Shown here: piece by piece, positions 36,100 to 44,841 of the stretch
Layout of the letters: every line of letters begins with the position of its first letter
Numbering within the stretch: position 1 is the first letter of the stretch
Source of the DNA: Acinetobacter sp. WCHA45
Lineage (GTDB): Bacteria; Pseudomonadota; Gammaproteobacteria; Pseudomonadales; Moraxellaceae
Assembly: GCF_002165255.2 (NCBI RefSeq)
Contig: NZ_CP028561.1
Coordinates: 1,612,001-1,676,000, forward strand
DNA: 64,000 nucleotides
Direction of reading: 5' to 3'
Position numbers and translations under genes: made by a program
Notes under the pieces: model-generated
Database searches by the model: none
Seen by the model: only the letters and a program-made list of their open reading frames with translations
What the model was told of the DNA's origin: nothing

Positions 36100-36568
36100 A
36101 TAACTTATTTAACAGTTTATAGCAGTTAAATACGTTGTATTCTTTGATCACGAAACTAGAATGTAGCGCAACGACGCTGTCAATTTTACCAATACGGCGT
36201 AATAGAATTTCACTATAGTCATCCATATTACGAGCCACCAATTCCAAAATAAAATCGGCGCTCTGCCCTGTCACTAAAAAGGCATTGGTGACTTCAGGAA
36301 TATCTTCAATTTCTTGTAGAAATTTATCAAAAGTTTCGCTGTCATGCTTACTAAGCGACACTTGCAAAAGAATGTGCAGACTAAAACCAAGCTTATTAAA
36401 ATTAATTTCTCGTTTGAGCTTTCCCATCACTTGGGATTCAATCAGGTTTTTAATGCGTCGATGCACCGAACTCACTGAGAGATTAATACGCTCTGAAAGC
36501 TCATTTAGATTGACATCTTCATGGGTCAAAATTTCAAGAATTTGTTTATCAAAACGATCCAATTCCAT
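36098..36568 (-). CDS. Lrp/AsnC-family transcriptional regulator
   Basis: A 156-residue Lrp-family protein: N-terminal HTH (FDKQILEILTHEDVNLNELSERINLSVSSVHRRIKNL) and a C-terminal RAM ligand-binding domain (VTNAFLVTGQSADFILELVA). Such regulators often respond to an amino acid and control a neighbouring transporter or catabolic gene, but the 400 bases upstream contain no gene, so its target is not apparent. GAG-type ribosome binding site only. A second Lrp regulator is at 49562. Confidence 0.9.
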   Translation of the reverse strand: MELDRFDKQILEILTHEDVNLNELSERINLSVSSVHRRIKNLIESQVMGKLKREINFNKLGFSLHILLQVSLSKHDSETFDKFLQEIEDIPEVTNAFLVTGQSADFILELVARNMDDYSEILLRRIGKIDSVVALHSSFVIKEYNVFNCYKLLNKL

Positions 36569-36976
36569 TCTACAGTTCTCACTCTGAATTTATGCTTCTA
36601 TCGGAACTGCTCAGTCAGTAATTTTTAAGGGTCAAGGGAAAACATTCGTTTAACTTTTGACGATGCTGCATGGATAACGCAAACATGATTCCGATAAACT
36701 TTTGGTTTATCTTTGTCTCAAAGCCGAAACAAGACCTTTTGAGCAACTGTTCAACTCATCTCCCAATAGTGAACAACTCGTTTCGATCCCCATCACACCC
36801 TGAAACATAAGATAGCAAAGACTTTTTATAATTATTTCCCTCTTTTCAGTTTTTTTAAAGTAAATTTGGCAATAATTTCTAATATTTTCTATTTAAAACG
36901 AATTTTCTTTCAATAATTAATTTTATTCACCGATAATTTTTTACTTTATTGACTATTTTGATCTTTTCTTTCTCAT
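36569..36976. other. Intergenic stretch without a recognisable gene
   Basis: No convincing open frame on either strand. Upstream of the Lrp regulator one usually expects its target gene, but none is present. The second half is very AT-rich (36840-36960). Confidence 0.5.
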
Positions 36977-36977
36977 A

Positions 36978-37010
36978 AAAAAGCCCCGATTATTTTCAAT
37001 CAGGGCTTTA
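36978..37010 (-). terminator. Terminator of the GST gene
   Basis: AAAGCCC and GGGCTTT arms, with a GAT/ATC inner extension, around an AT loop, and a T run on the minus strand. It lies 15 bases after the GST stop. Confidence 0.8.
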
Positions 37011-37024
37011 TTCACCAACAAATC

Positions 37025-37795
37025 TTATAAACCGCGCCAATCAACCCGTGCATTACGTTCAGTCGCATAAATACGCTGTGCATATTGTCCAAGCGGTAAA
37101 TCTAATAAATAGTCATGATATTCCTTCAATTCACCCGTGAATTGTTCAATATCATCATTTTCCAATTCCCACGGCGTACCTTTAATCACGAGTAAAGGCG
37201 CAAGAATTGAACAAACTGCTATATCTGCTAAACCTAGACGATCGCCAACCAAATAACGCCCTTGATTATCAATCAAGCGTTGATTAAGGTCGGTAATCAG
37301 CTCAGTCATTCTCACTTTAGATTTTGCGACTTTCTGAGGATTTAACTTATAGTTTGAAGAAACTAAACTCTTTAAAATTGGTTTAGAAATTTTTTCAAAC
37401 TGGCGTAAATAGCCTTGCTCACCCATCATAATTTCTAGTGGATGATCGCCAACAGATAACGCTTGCGCCAATGACCAACGTCGGACATGCACACCCAGCT
37501 CACCCGATAATTTATCAATTTCTAAAGCTTGCTCACGTAACTGTTCATCACGTCTCAATAATGCATGTTCAGGATAAGTACTATCAAGATATAAAGCGAT
37601 TTGTGTTGAATCAGCAACCCAGCGTTTATCATCTTTCAACATCGGCAATAGATATTGCCCAGATTTGAGATAGGTAAATGCTCGGTGAAAACCAGGAATT
37701 AAATTATGTGCCACATAGTCCAATTCCTTATGATCTAACAACCAGCGAGCTTTTTCACAATAATGAGACAAAGGAAATTGGTATAAAACCCGCAT
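37025..37795 (-). CDS. Glutathione S-transferase family protein
   Basis: A 256-residue protein with an N-terminal thioredoxin-like domain (LYQFPLSHYCEKARWLLDHK; note the possible active Cys in HYCEKAR; WVADSTQIALYLD in the glutathione site) and a longer than usual helical C-terminal half (DRLGLADIAVCSILAPLL). The extra length and the SHYCEKAR motif are like the metaxin/omega-like or uncharacterised bacterial GST groups. GGAGAG precedes the ATG. It is a single-gene unit divergent from ychF. The substrate is unknown. Confidence 0.88.
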   Translation of the reverse strand: MRVLYQFPLSHYCEKARWLLDHKELDYVAHNLIPGFHRAFTYLKSGQYLLPMLKDDKRWVADSTQIALYLDSTYPEHALLRRDEQLREQALEIDKLSGELGVHVRRWSLAQALSVGDHPLEIMMGEQGYLRQFEKISKPILKSLVSSNYKLNPQKVAKSKVRMTELITDLNQRLIDNQGRYLVGDRLGLADIAVCSILAPLLVIKGTPWELENDDIEQFTGELKEYHDYLLDLPLGQYAQRIYATERNARVDWRGL

Positions 37796-38002
37796 AAACT
37801 CTCCAAATTTATTTTTCTACTCGATCAAACCTAAGGTTTGCTCTACTTTAGAAGTAAAAATGAATGATTACAATGTCGTTTTTTTCCTATCTCCTGTAAT
37901 TTGGGCAAGATCAAGTTTTCATTACGGCCATGACCTGACTTTGTCATGGCTTTCATGTAAAATCATCAGCAATTTTTAAATAACACATTTGTGAGTGGTT
38001 TC

Positions 38003-39094
38003 ATGGGTTTTAATTGCGGTATTGTTGGTCTGCCAAACGTAGGTAAATCTACATTGTTCAATGCATTAACAAAGGCAGCGATTGCAGCTGAAAACTTTCC
38101 GTTTTGTACCATTGAACCGAATACAGGCATTGTCCCTGTTCCAGATCCACGCCTAGATAAACTTACAGCGATTGTTAAACCTCAACGCGTTATTCCAACT
38201 ACGATGGAATTTGTTGATATCGCAGGTTTAGTTGCTGGTGCATCTAAAGGTGAAGGCTTGGGTAACCAATTCCTTGCCAATATCCGTGAAACAGATGCGA
38301 TTGCTCATGTAGTTCGTTGTTTTGAAGATGAAAATGTGATTCACGTAAATGGTAAAATTGACCCATTAGATGACATCGCAACCATCAATACTGAACTTGC
38401 GCTTGCTGACCTTGATACCGTTGCAAAAGCTTTGTTACGTTTAACTAAAGCGGCAAAAGGTGGCGATAAAGATGCGATTGCCACTAAAGCAGCTTTAGAA
38501 AAAATTCAACCTTTACTCGATGAAGGCAAACCAGCACGTGCGGCTGACCTTTCGGATGATGAACGTAAAGCTGTTCGCGGTTTCGGTTTAATGACGCTTA
38601 AACCAACTATGTACATTGCCAACGTGGCAGAAGACGGTTTTGAAAATAACCCACATCTTGATGCAGTAAAAAAACTGGCTGCGGAAGAAAATGCGATTGT
38701 TGTTCCCCTTTGCAACCAAATCGAAGCTGAAATTTCATTATTAGAAGATGAAGATCGCGCTGAATTCTTGGAAGCGATGGGTATGGAAGAACCAGGCTTA
38801 AACGTGGTGATTCGTGCAGGCTATAGCTTACTTGGCTTACAGACATATTTCACAGCGGGCGTTCAAGAAGTTCGCGCGTGGACGGTTAAAGTCGGTGCGA
38901 CTGCGCCACAAGCAGCGGGTGTGATTCATACCGACTTCGAAAAAGGCTTTATCCGTGCTGAATGTGTTGCTTATGATGACTTCATTCAATACAACGGTGA
39001 AAGCGGTGCCAAAGAAGCAGGTAAATGGCGTTTAGAAGGTAAAACTTATGTCGTACAAGACGGCGATGTATTACACTTCCGTTTTAACGTGTAA
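38003..39094 (+). CDS. ychF: Ribosome-binding ATPase YchF
   Basis: A 363-residue Obg-family protein that prefers ATP to GTP and binds ribosomes; linked to oxidative-stress responses in E. coli. G1 loop [12 protein letters not shown]3 [10 protein letters not shown], the altered G4 (NVAE in place of NKxD) that explains ATP use, and a C-terminal TGS domain. The ATG at 38003 gives exactly the E. coli length and start ([12 protein letters not shown]). An in-frame GTG lies 12 bases upstream. Confidence 0.97.
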   Translation: MGFNCGIVGLPNVGKSTLFNALTKAAIAAENFPFCTIEPNTGIVPVPDPRLDKLTAIVKPQRVIPTTMEFVDIAGLVAGASKGEGLGNQFLANIRETDAIAHVVRCFEDENVIHVNGKIDPLDDIATINTELALADLDTVAKALLRLTKAAKGGDKDAIATKAALEKIQPLLDEGKPARAADLSDDERKAVRGFGLMTLKPTMYIANVAEDGFENNPHLDAVKKLAAEENAIVVPLCNQIEAEISLLEDEDRAEFLEAMGMEEPGLNVVIRAGYSLLGLQTYFTAGVQEVRAWTVKVGATAPQAAGVIHTDFEKGFIRAECVAYDDFIQYNGESGAKEAGKWRLEGKTYVVQDGDVLHFRFNV

Positions 39095-39115
39095 TTATTT
39101 CAATATAAAGACACT

Positions 39116-39961
39116 ATGGAAAGAACATTAGAACGATTATTCGCACATAATCCAATGATACGGCGGTTGTTGATTCTGCTCATCACTGCTGTGCTTGGTA
39201 TGATTGACTTGGCAACAGGTTATGAGTATTCGTTCTCGGTGTTCTATCTACTGCCTGTTTCAATTGCAGCATGGTACGACCAATTTAAGATCACTGCGCT
39301 GACCATTATGCTGTCAGGCATGACTTGGTTGATTGCAGACATTCATGCTGGTCATCATTATTCCAATACATTTATCCCTCTTTGGAATGCTTTCGTTCGT
39401 TTAGGTTTCTTTTCAATTGTTGCATTTTTGCTGATCAATGTGCGTAAAAACTGGCAGGAAATGAAAAATTTAGCAATGAAAGATCAGCTCACCTCTCTCG
39501 ATAATAGCCGTGCTCTCGATATTGAATATCGTATTTTGCGTAAATTAAATTTTCGTAAACAGTCGCTGTTCGCTGTTGGAATTATTGATCTCGATGGTTT
39601 TAAAGCAGTGAATGATACTCATGGGCATCATCGTGGTGACGAAGTTTTATTACAATTTTCACAAATTCTAAAAAAATCATGTCGTTCTTCAGACATTGTT
39701 GCCCGTTTAGGCGGTGATGAATTCGCAATTATTTTATTAGATATTGATGAAACCCAAGCATATCTTTGTGATCATCACTTGCGAACATTATTTGCAGAAA
39801 GTGGCTTAAATCAAAAATATGGCGTCGATTTTAGTATGGGTTTAGCCATTTTATCTGAATTGCCAGAAAACCTAGAAGATGCAACCAAGACAGCAGATCA
39901 GCTCATGTATCAATCAAAATCTTTAGGTAAATCACAAACCACGATTCAATCATTTATTTGA
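39116..39961 (+). CDS. Membrane-bound diguanylate cyclase (GGDEF)
   Basis: A 281-residue protein with about four membrane helices in residues 15-115 (LLILLITAVLGMIDLATG, FYLLPVSIAAWY, LGFFSIVAFLLINV) and a C-terminal GGDEF domain. The active site is intact (RLGGDEFAIILLDID), and an RxxD product-inhibition site (RSSD) sits five residues before it, so it should make c-di-GMP and be feedback-inhibited. No EAL domain. It starts 21 bases after ychF, so co-transcription is likely. The N-terminal sensor has no recognised ligand. Confidence 0.92.
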   Translation: MERTLERLFAHNPMIRRLLILLITAVLGMIDLATGYEYSFSVFYLLPVSIAAWYDQFKITALTIMLSGMTWLIADIHAGHHYSNTFIPLWNAFVRLGFFSIVAFLLINVRKNWQEMKNLAMKDQLTSLDNSRALDIEYRILRKLNFRKQSLFAVGIIDLDGFKAVNDTHGHHRGDEVLLQFSQILKKSCRSSDIVARLGGDEFAIILLDIDETQAYLCDHHLRTLFAESGLNQKYGVDFSMGLAILSELPENLEDATKTADQLMYQSKSLGKSQTTIQSFI

Positions 39962-40406
39962 CCCATTGCGTCGGTGTACAAGCTGTGACCTTTTTAAATA
40001 TTCGAATAAAAAAACTTACATTTTCATAGCCCACTTCATAAGCAATTTTCGGCCAATTCAGTTCATGTTTTTGACGACAACCACAAGATTCACACACCTC
40101 TCCGCCTTTATTCATTGCAGAGTAAGGCACAGACCATTTTTGTACATCATAAGTCTCAGGTAAATCGCGGATCTGCTGCAAATCAACTGATAAATTGGGA
40201 TAGTAAAAAGCAGCATTCCAATAACCACCACAACTATCCTGAAAGCGCTGATATTCAAAATCAGCATGTTGTTGGAAATACTCGACATCTTTCTTGAGTG
40301 TTATCTTGGCTATTCTGGCAAATTCGAAATTAGCTTTACCGACACAACATGGACATTTAATTTCTAATTTTTCAGGTAAGGACCAATATTCATAAATTCC
40401 TGTCAT
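39954..40406 (-). CDS. CbrC-like protein fragment fused to an AraC-type HTH tail (chimeric gene)
   Basis: A 150-residue product. Residues 1-115 look like the front of a cysteine-rich CbrC-type protein of unknown role (IYEYWSLPEKLEIKCPCC; CESCGCRQKHELNWP). From about residue 116 the sequence turns into the second HTH of an AraC regulator (IAYEVGYENVSFFIRIFKKV, then TACTPTQWVK). The AraC part lacks its first HTH, so it should not bind DNA normally. The junction is in frame near position 40061. It reads like a deletion fusion of two genes. The end overlaps the GGDEF gene by 8 bases on the opposite strand. AAAGAGC precedes the ATG. Confidence 0.65.
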   Translation of the reverse strand: MTGIYEYWSLPEKLEIKCPCCVGKANFEFARIAKITLKKDVEYFQQHADFEYQRFQDSCGGYWNAAFYYPNLSVDLQQIRDLPETYDVQKWSVPYSAMNKGGEVCESCGCRQKHELNWPKIAYEVGYENVSFFIRIFKKVTACTPTQWVK

Positions 40407-40485
40407 TTGCTCTTTAATAATAAATCATCAACCTAAACTGAAAATAAGCTTAGCAATTAGATCAAGCTTTTAGAATCAGTAAATG

Positions 40486-40517
40486 AAAAAGCCAAATCGT
40501 TATGAGCTTGGCTTTTT
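40486..40517 (-). terminator. Terminator of the Mpo1-like gene
   Basis: AAAAAGCCAA and TTGGCTTTTT arms with a 12-base loop and T run on the minus strand, 18 bases after the stop. Confidence 0.8.
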
Positions 40518-40534
40518 AACTTGCAATAGATCAA

Positions 40535-41068
40535 TTAAGATGCTGTTTGGACTTTCATATCCATCGCGGCACGTTTGCTTTCAGCTTCTTTCAAAATACG
40601 TTGATGTAATGGTTTACGGTAACCTAGTAAGAATACAAACTCAGCTAAAACGAACAATGGGCCAATTGCCAAACCAATCAGATCATCAACAAATGCTGGT
40701 TTTTTCTTTTCAAAATAATGTCCTACAAACTGAAAAACCCAGCCTACAACAAAAATACCAACACTTGCACCTAACCAACTCCACATGGATAAAGCCGCAA
40801 CTTTTAAAGTTAGAGGGTAAGCCAACACCAATAAAATCAGCATCAATGCACCAAACAACTTATCAAGTGTAAGATAATAAATACTACTTAAAGCAATCAG
40901 TATCATAGCTAAGGTTATAGAGAAACCAGAGATTTCAATACCAGCTCGTGCAGTTAAGCATAGGATAGAGAAAACGATTAAAGGAATGCCTACAAAATGA
41001 GTCATAATATTATTTCGATCTAAATGGTAAGCAGCATACTGACTGAGTTGTCTTTCAAAATTTGTCAT
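40535..41068 (-). CDS. Mpo1-like (DUF962) membrane protein
   Basis: A 177-residue protein with four predicted helices (about 28-50, 52-70, 72-92, 97-120). The conserved DUF962/Mpo1 polar residues are visible: YHLDRNNIMTHFVGIPLIV and FVGHYFEKKKPAFVDDLIGL with His that may bind iron. The yeast member Mpo1 is a dioxygenase acting on 2-hydroxy fatty acids; the bacterial role is not established. GAGGAAT precedes the ATG. It is a single-gene unit, divergent from the Crp/Fnr gene 106 bases away, which may regulate it. Confidence 0.88.
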   Translation of the reverse strand: MTNFERQLSQYAAYHLDRNNIMTHFVGIPLIVFSILCLTARAGIEISGFSITLAMILIALSSIYYLTLDKLFGALMLILLVLAYPLTLKVAALSMWSWLGASVGIFVVGWVFQFVGHYFEKKKPAFVDDLIGLAIGPLFVLAEFVFLLGYRKPLHQRILKEAESKRAAMDMKVQTAS

Positions 41069-41174
41069 TGCTCATTCCTCATATATTTAGTTTATGCTGT
41101 TAATCTACAAGAAATGAGTATGTGAAATTGTCATATAGCTGACAAATGGATTTATTTTTAACAAAGGAAATGTT

Positions 41175-41879
41175 GTGTTAGATGCAATTTATATTAAACA
41201 TTTACATCAAAATGCTTGGTTCAGTCACCTAGATTTACCATTTCAAAACTTCATCATCGAGCATGGAAAAAAATATAGCATAGAAAAAAATGCTGCCGTA
41301 TTTCATGCTCAAGACCTTTTTGATGGTGTTTATGGTGTGCTTGAAGGATCGATTAGTTTGGGATACATCGATGTGAATGGGAATGAAGCGATTGCTGCAA
41401 TTGCTGAACCCATCATGTGGTTTGGCGAAATTTCTCTTATTGACCAGCAACCACGCTCTCATGATGCTATTGCACTCAAGAAAAGTGTCGTTTTACAAAT
41501 TCCAGCACAACCACTTAAAGCATTTCTACTGCAAAATCCCTATTACTGGTATTACTTTGCTTTGCTTAGCAGTCAAAAACTCCGTTATGTTTTTTTAGAA
41601 CAAATTGCAATTCAGACTCAAAGTATCAGCCAGCGTCTTGCACAACGTTTATTATTTATTCTTGAAGGCTATGGCAATCGCTCTTGTATCCAAGATTTCA
41701 ATATTCAAATTTCACAAGATCAACTTGCCAATATGCTAACAATCTCAAGACAAACTGTTAATCAAGAATTAAATCTATTTGAAAAACAAGGAATCATACA
41801 ACTTGGTTTTAAAAAAATTGAGGTGATTGATATTGAAAAGTTAAAGAAAGTCGCTGCCGTCGGTTATCAAAAGCAATAA
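41175..41879 (+). CDS. Crp/Fnr-family transcriptional regulator
   Basis: A 234-residue protein: N-terminal cyclic-nucleotide-type domain (to about 125; FGEISLIDQQPRSHDAIAL keeps the phosphate-loop-like GE and RS) and a C-terminal winged HTH (ISQDQLANMLTISRQTVNQELNLFEKQG). No Cys cluster for an Fe-S centre, so it is not an Fnr. The start is GTG with AAAGGAAA 6 bases upstream. It lies next to the divergent Mpo1-like gene. The ligand is unknown. Confidence 0.87.
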   Translation: MLDAIYIKHLHQNAWFSHLDLPFQNFIIEHGKKYSIEKNAAVFHAQDLFDGVYGVLEGSISLGYIDVNGNEAIAAIAEPIMWFGEISLIDQQPRSHDAIALKKSVVLQIPAQPLKAFLLQNPYYWYYFALLSSQKLRYVFLEQIAIQTQSISQRLAQRLLFILEGYGNRSCIQDFNIQISQDQLANMLTISRQTVNQELNLFEKQGIIQLGFKKIEVIDIEKLKKVAAVGYQKQ

Positions 41880-42090
41880 AGTGTTACGGCGATCGTATGA
41901 TCTTATTTAGAAAATTAGATCATCTATTATGCAATATCCGCTTAATCTTAAACATAAATTAAAAGATAAACTCTCGCTATAAAACACTACGCTTCAATTT
42001 AAATTATTCACAAAATCATGCTGCTTTATTGTTAAAAACTCATCTAAATTAATCCTAAGCACTATCGCTTACCTGATTCAGATGACAATT

Positions 42091-42375
42091 ATGAAAAAAG
42101 TCGCAACAATTCTAACAGCAAGCTTATTCACCGTATTAAGCGCAAGTGCATTTGCCTGCCCGAAAGGAACTCAATTACAGGGTGGCACAGGACCAAATCA
42201 TAAAGGTGGCAAATGTGTAGCAACAAATGTCGTAAAAACCAAAAAAGAAACCACGAAAGCAAAAGAGACAATGAAACATGACACCATGAAAATGTCATCG
42301 GATACTAAAAAAGCAGCAACAACATCAACCACACAAATCAAGCAGGAAGCCACAAAAACAGGAAAAACGTCATAA
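42091..42375 (+). CDS. Small secreted Lys/Thr-rich protein
   Basis: A protein of about 94 residues with a clear signal peptide (MKKVATILTASLFTVLSASAFA) followed by CPKGTQLQGGTGPNHKGGKC, with a possible disulfide between the two Cys, and then a disordered tail of Lys, Thr and Glu. No domain recognised. The ATG at 42091 begins the signal peptide; an in-frame ATG at 42082 adds only three residues. It ends at a terminator shared with the convergent lipoprotein gene. Confidence 0.75.
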   Translation: MKKVATILTASLFTVLSASAFACPKGTQLQGGTGPNHKGGKCVATNVVKTKKETTKAKETMKHDTMKMSSDTKKAATTSTTQIKQEATKTGKTS

Positions 42376-42405
42376 ACCCAAACTCATGATAGCTTTAACC
42401 AGCTG

Positions 42406-42432
42406 AAGCGAGATTCATCATCTCGCTTTTTT
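42406..42432. terminator. Terminator between the small secreted protein and the lipoprotein genes
   Basis: AAGCGAGA and TCTCGCTT arms with a 7-base loop, followed on the plus strand by a run of T. It overlaps the end of the lipoprotein gene. Confidence 0.8.
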
Positions 42433-42895
42433 ATTTAGGTGAGGTATTGCCTAAAGCTGGATTATCAATTGCATCTTTACACTGTGCCTTGTCTCGTTCG
42501 TAGTCAGCTTGCTTTTGCGTTGACGAACTCACATTATCTTTAACATCTCTTGCCCAAGTATCAAGACTGGTCAATGCCTTACGGCAAAGTGCATATTTGC
42601 CTTCTGTCACAGAGTCGGTCATTTTGACATTAATTCGCCAATCGGTACTGAGTTGTCGTAATGGTTTTCTGACTTTATCTTCGATCTCAGCAGATTGTTT
42701 ATTGTAGACAATTGGATCAATTTCATTAATGAGCCTCCAAGCAGCTTGTGCGTAACTTGTTGCATCATTATTAAGTTTGGGTGCTGCTTTAATTTCCACT
42801 TTTTTTTCTGGCTGATTGCTTGAATGATCACATGCAGTCAATAAAAGGCTGCTAAACAACATTATTGTCGCTACATGAGTTTTTGTATTAAACAT
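42431..42895 (-). CDS. Lipoprotein of unknown function
   Basis: A 154-residue protein starting MFNTKTHVATIMLFSSLLLT with lipobox LLTAC-DHSS. The mature part is polar and helical, with three Cys (LCRKALT, QCKDAIDN and the lipid Cys). No family recognised. The ATG at 42895 gives a normal signal; the frame extends to 42916. It is convergent with the small secreted protein gene. Confidence 0.75.
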   Translation of the reverse strand: MFNTKTHVATIMLFSSLLLTACDHSSNQPEKKVEIKAAPKLNNDATSYAQAAWRLINEIDPIVYNKQSAEIEDKVRKPLRQLSTDWRINVKMTDSVTEGKYALCRKALTSLDTWARDVKDNVSSSTQKQADYERDKAQCKDAIDNPALGNTSPK

Positions 42896-43089
42896 ATCAA
42901 ATCGCCAATGGAACATTTGCGCATTATGCTAGTCAATTCAGCAACAATACTCAATCGTTGTTACTTATTTATCGCATAGAACAATCTGCGTTCTAAAGAA
43001 TTAATTTAATGCCAATATCATTTAAAGTGGTGAAATAAAAATATCATGTGAATCAAAATTTCTAATCTTAATTTTGGAATAACTTATTT

Positions 43090-43479
43090 ATGTCTCAAAT
43101 CAAAATTTATGCACTACATCAAACGATTCAACAATTTAGAATTCAATTGTCAGATGCTATTCATCAAGCACTGGTCGCAAGCCTCGATTATCCTGTAGAA
43201 AAAAAATTTCAGCGCTTTATTGCTTTAGCCCCAGAAGATTTTATATATCCAAATGATCGCAGTGAACAATATTTGATTATTGAAATTTCAATGTTTGAAG
43301 GGCGAACAACTTCGGCAAAAAAACAATTTATTCAATCCATTTTTTCTAATATTCAGCAGCAATGCGGTATTTCCCCACAAGATATTGAAATTACAATTTT
43401 TGAAACCCCAAAATCAAATTGGGGAATTCGTGGTCAAAATGCAGATGAATTACGACTTAATTATCAAGTCAATGTCTAA
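43090..43479 (+). CDS. Tautomerase-superfamily protein with Ser in place of Pro-1
   Basis: A 129-residue protein of the tautomerase-like group: KKFQRFIALAPEDFIYPNDR, YLIIEISMFEGRTTSAKKQ and ITIFETPKSNWGIRGQNADE. Members of this superfamily use an N-terminal Pro as catalytic base, exposed after Met removal. Here the second codon is TCT (Ser), one base from CCT (Pro), and no alternative start supplies a Pro. Catalysis may therefore be lost or changed. It is transcribed towards purT, with a gap of about 130 bases. Confidence 0.8.
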   Translation: MSQIKIYALHQTIQQFRIQLSDAIHQALVASLDYPVEKKFQRFIALAPEDFIYPNDRSEQYLIIEISMFEGRTTSAKKQFIQSIFSNIQQQCGISPQDIEITIFETPKSNWGIRGQNADELRLNYQVNV

Positions 43480-43608
43480 ACAGATCAACACGATGATAAG
43501 TCATATTTTTTGTCTAACAAAACCTTGTTTTTTTGTATCAGGCAAGCTTAATTCATCAAAAAGTTCTGCTATGCTTAACCACAAATTACTCAGGATAGGA
43601 TTACACGC

Positions 43609-44817
43609 ATGAGCGTCACTCTTGGAACTCCACTTCAATCTTCTGCATTTAAGGTTTTACTGTTAGGTTCTGGGGAGCTAGGTAAAGAGGTTGTGATTTC
43701 TTTACAACGCTTAGGTGTCGAAGTTCATGCCGCAGATCGTTATGATCATGCACCAGCCATGCAAGTTGCACATTTCTCTTATACCTTGAATATGGCTGAT
43801 CCAACTGAATTAAAACAACTCATTGAAAAAATTAAACCCAATTTGATTGTTCCTGAAATTGAGGCAATTGCAACTGAAGTGCTTGTAGAAATTGAACAAA
43901 GCCAAACAGCAACCGTTATTCCTTCAGCTAAAGCAGTCAATCTCACAATGAACCGCGAAGGAATTCGTCGTTTAGCTGCTGAAGAACTCGGTCTACCAAC
44001 ATCCGCTTATCGCTTTGCCAGTACTTTAGAAAGTTTCCGCGCGGCATGTGATGACATTGGTTATCCAAACTTTGTAAAGCCAGTGATGTCCTCATCAGGT
44101 AAAGGTCAGTCTCGCGTTAAAAGCTTTGATGAAGTTGATGCCGCTTGGGAATATGCGATGCAAGGCGGTCGTGTTAATCAAGGTACAGTGATTATCGAAT
44201 CACAAATTGATTTTGATTTTGAAATCACCTTATTAACAGTTCGTGCAAAAAATCCTAAGACTGGCGAAATCGAAACCCATTTCTGTGATCCGATTGGACA
44301 CCGTCAAGATGCGGGTGACTATGTCGAAAGCTGGCAACCTCAACCAATGACTGCTGCTGCCTTAAAAGAAGCTAAACGTATCGCACACAAAGCAACAACT
44401 GCATTAGGTGGCTGTGGTATCTTTGGGGTAGAACTATTTATCAAAGGCGATAAAGTTTGGTTTAGCGAAGTTTCCCCTCGCCCACATGATACGGGTCTCG
44501 TAACTTTAGCTTCTCAATTCCAAAGCGAATTTGAATTGCATGCGCGTGCTATTTTAGGTTTATCTGTTAATACAGCTCGCCATAGTACTGCTGCAAGTGC
44601 CGTGATTTATGCAGGTGTGGATGCGAACAACCTCAGCTTTGATGGCTTGAATCTTGCTTTAGCCAATCCGAATACTGACTTACGTTTATTTGGTAAACCT
44701 GAAGGTTTTAAACGTCGCCGTATGGGAGTTGCAACAGCACGCGCTGAAACAACAGACCAAGCACGTGAATTAGCGCAACAAGCTGCTGACCAAGTGAGCG
44801 TAAACACAAACTCTTAA
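43609..44817 (+). CDS. purT: Formate-dependent phosphoribosylglycinamide formyltransferase
   Basis: A 402-residue ATP-grasp enzyme that makes formyl-GAR from GAR, formate and ATP in purine synthesis, the folate-independent route. N-terminal nucleotide-like fold ([21 protein letters not shown]), ATP-grasp region ([47 protein letters not shown]). Length matches E. coli PurT. AGGAT precedes the ATG. Formate could come from the formaldehyde pathway elsewhere in the window, though nothing links the two directly. It lies 24 bases before glnD. Confidence 0.97.
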   Translation: MSVTLGTPLQSSAFKVLLLGSGELGKEVVISLQRLGVEVHAADRYDHAPAMQVAHFSYTLNMADPTELKQLIEKIKPNLIVPEIEAIATEVLVEIEQSQTATVIPSAKAVNLTMNREGIRRLAAEELGLPTSAYRFASTLESFRAACDDIGYPNFVKPVMSSSGKGQSRVKSFDEVDAAWEYAMQGGRVNQGTVIIESQIDFDFEITLLTVRAKNPKTGEIETHFCDPIGHRQDAGDYVESWQPQPMTAAALKEAKRIAHKATTALGGCGIFGVELFIKGDKVWFSEVSPRPHDTGLVTLASQFQSEFELHARAILGLSVNTARHSTAASAVIYAGVDANNLSFDGLNLALANPNTDLRLFGKPEGFKRRRMGVATARAETTDQARELAQQAADQVSVNTNS

Positions 44818-44841
44818 CTTAAATTGAGTAGACCCATTTTC

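Noticed and set aside
39116..39961. Degenerate GGDEF acting only as a c-di-GMP receptor
   Set aside because: The GGDEF motif and RxxD site are both intact, so activity is more likely.
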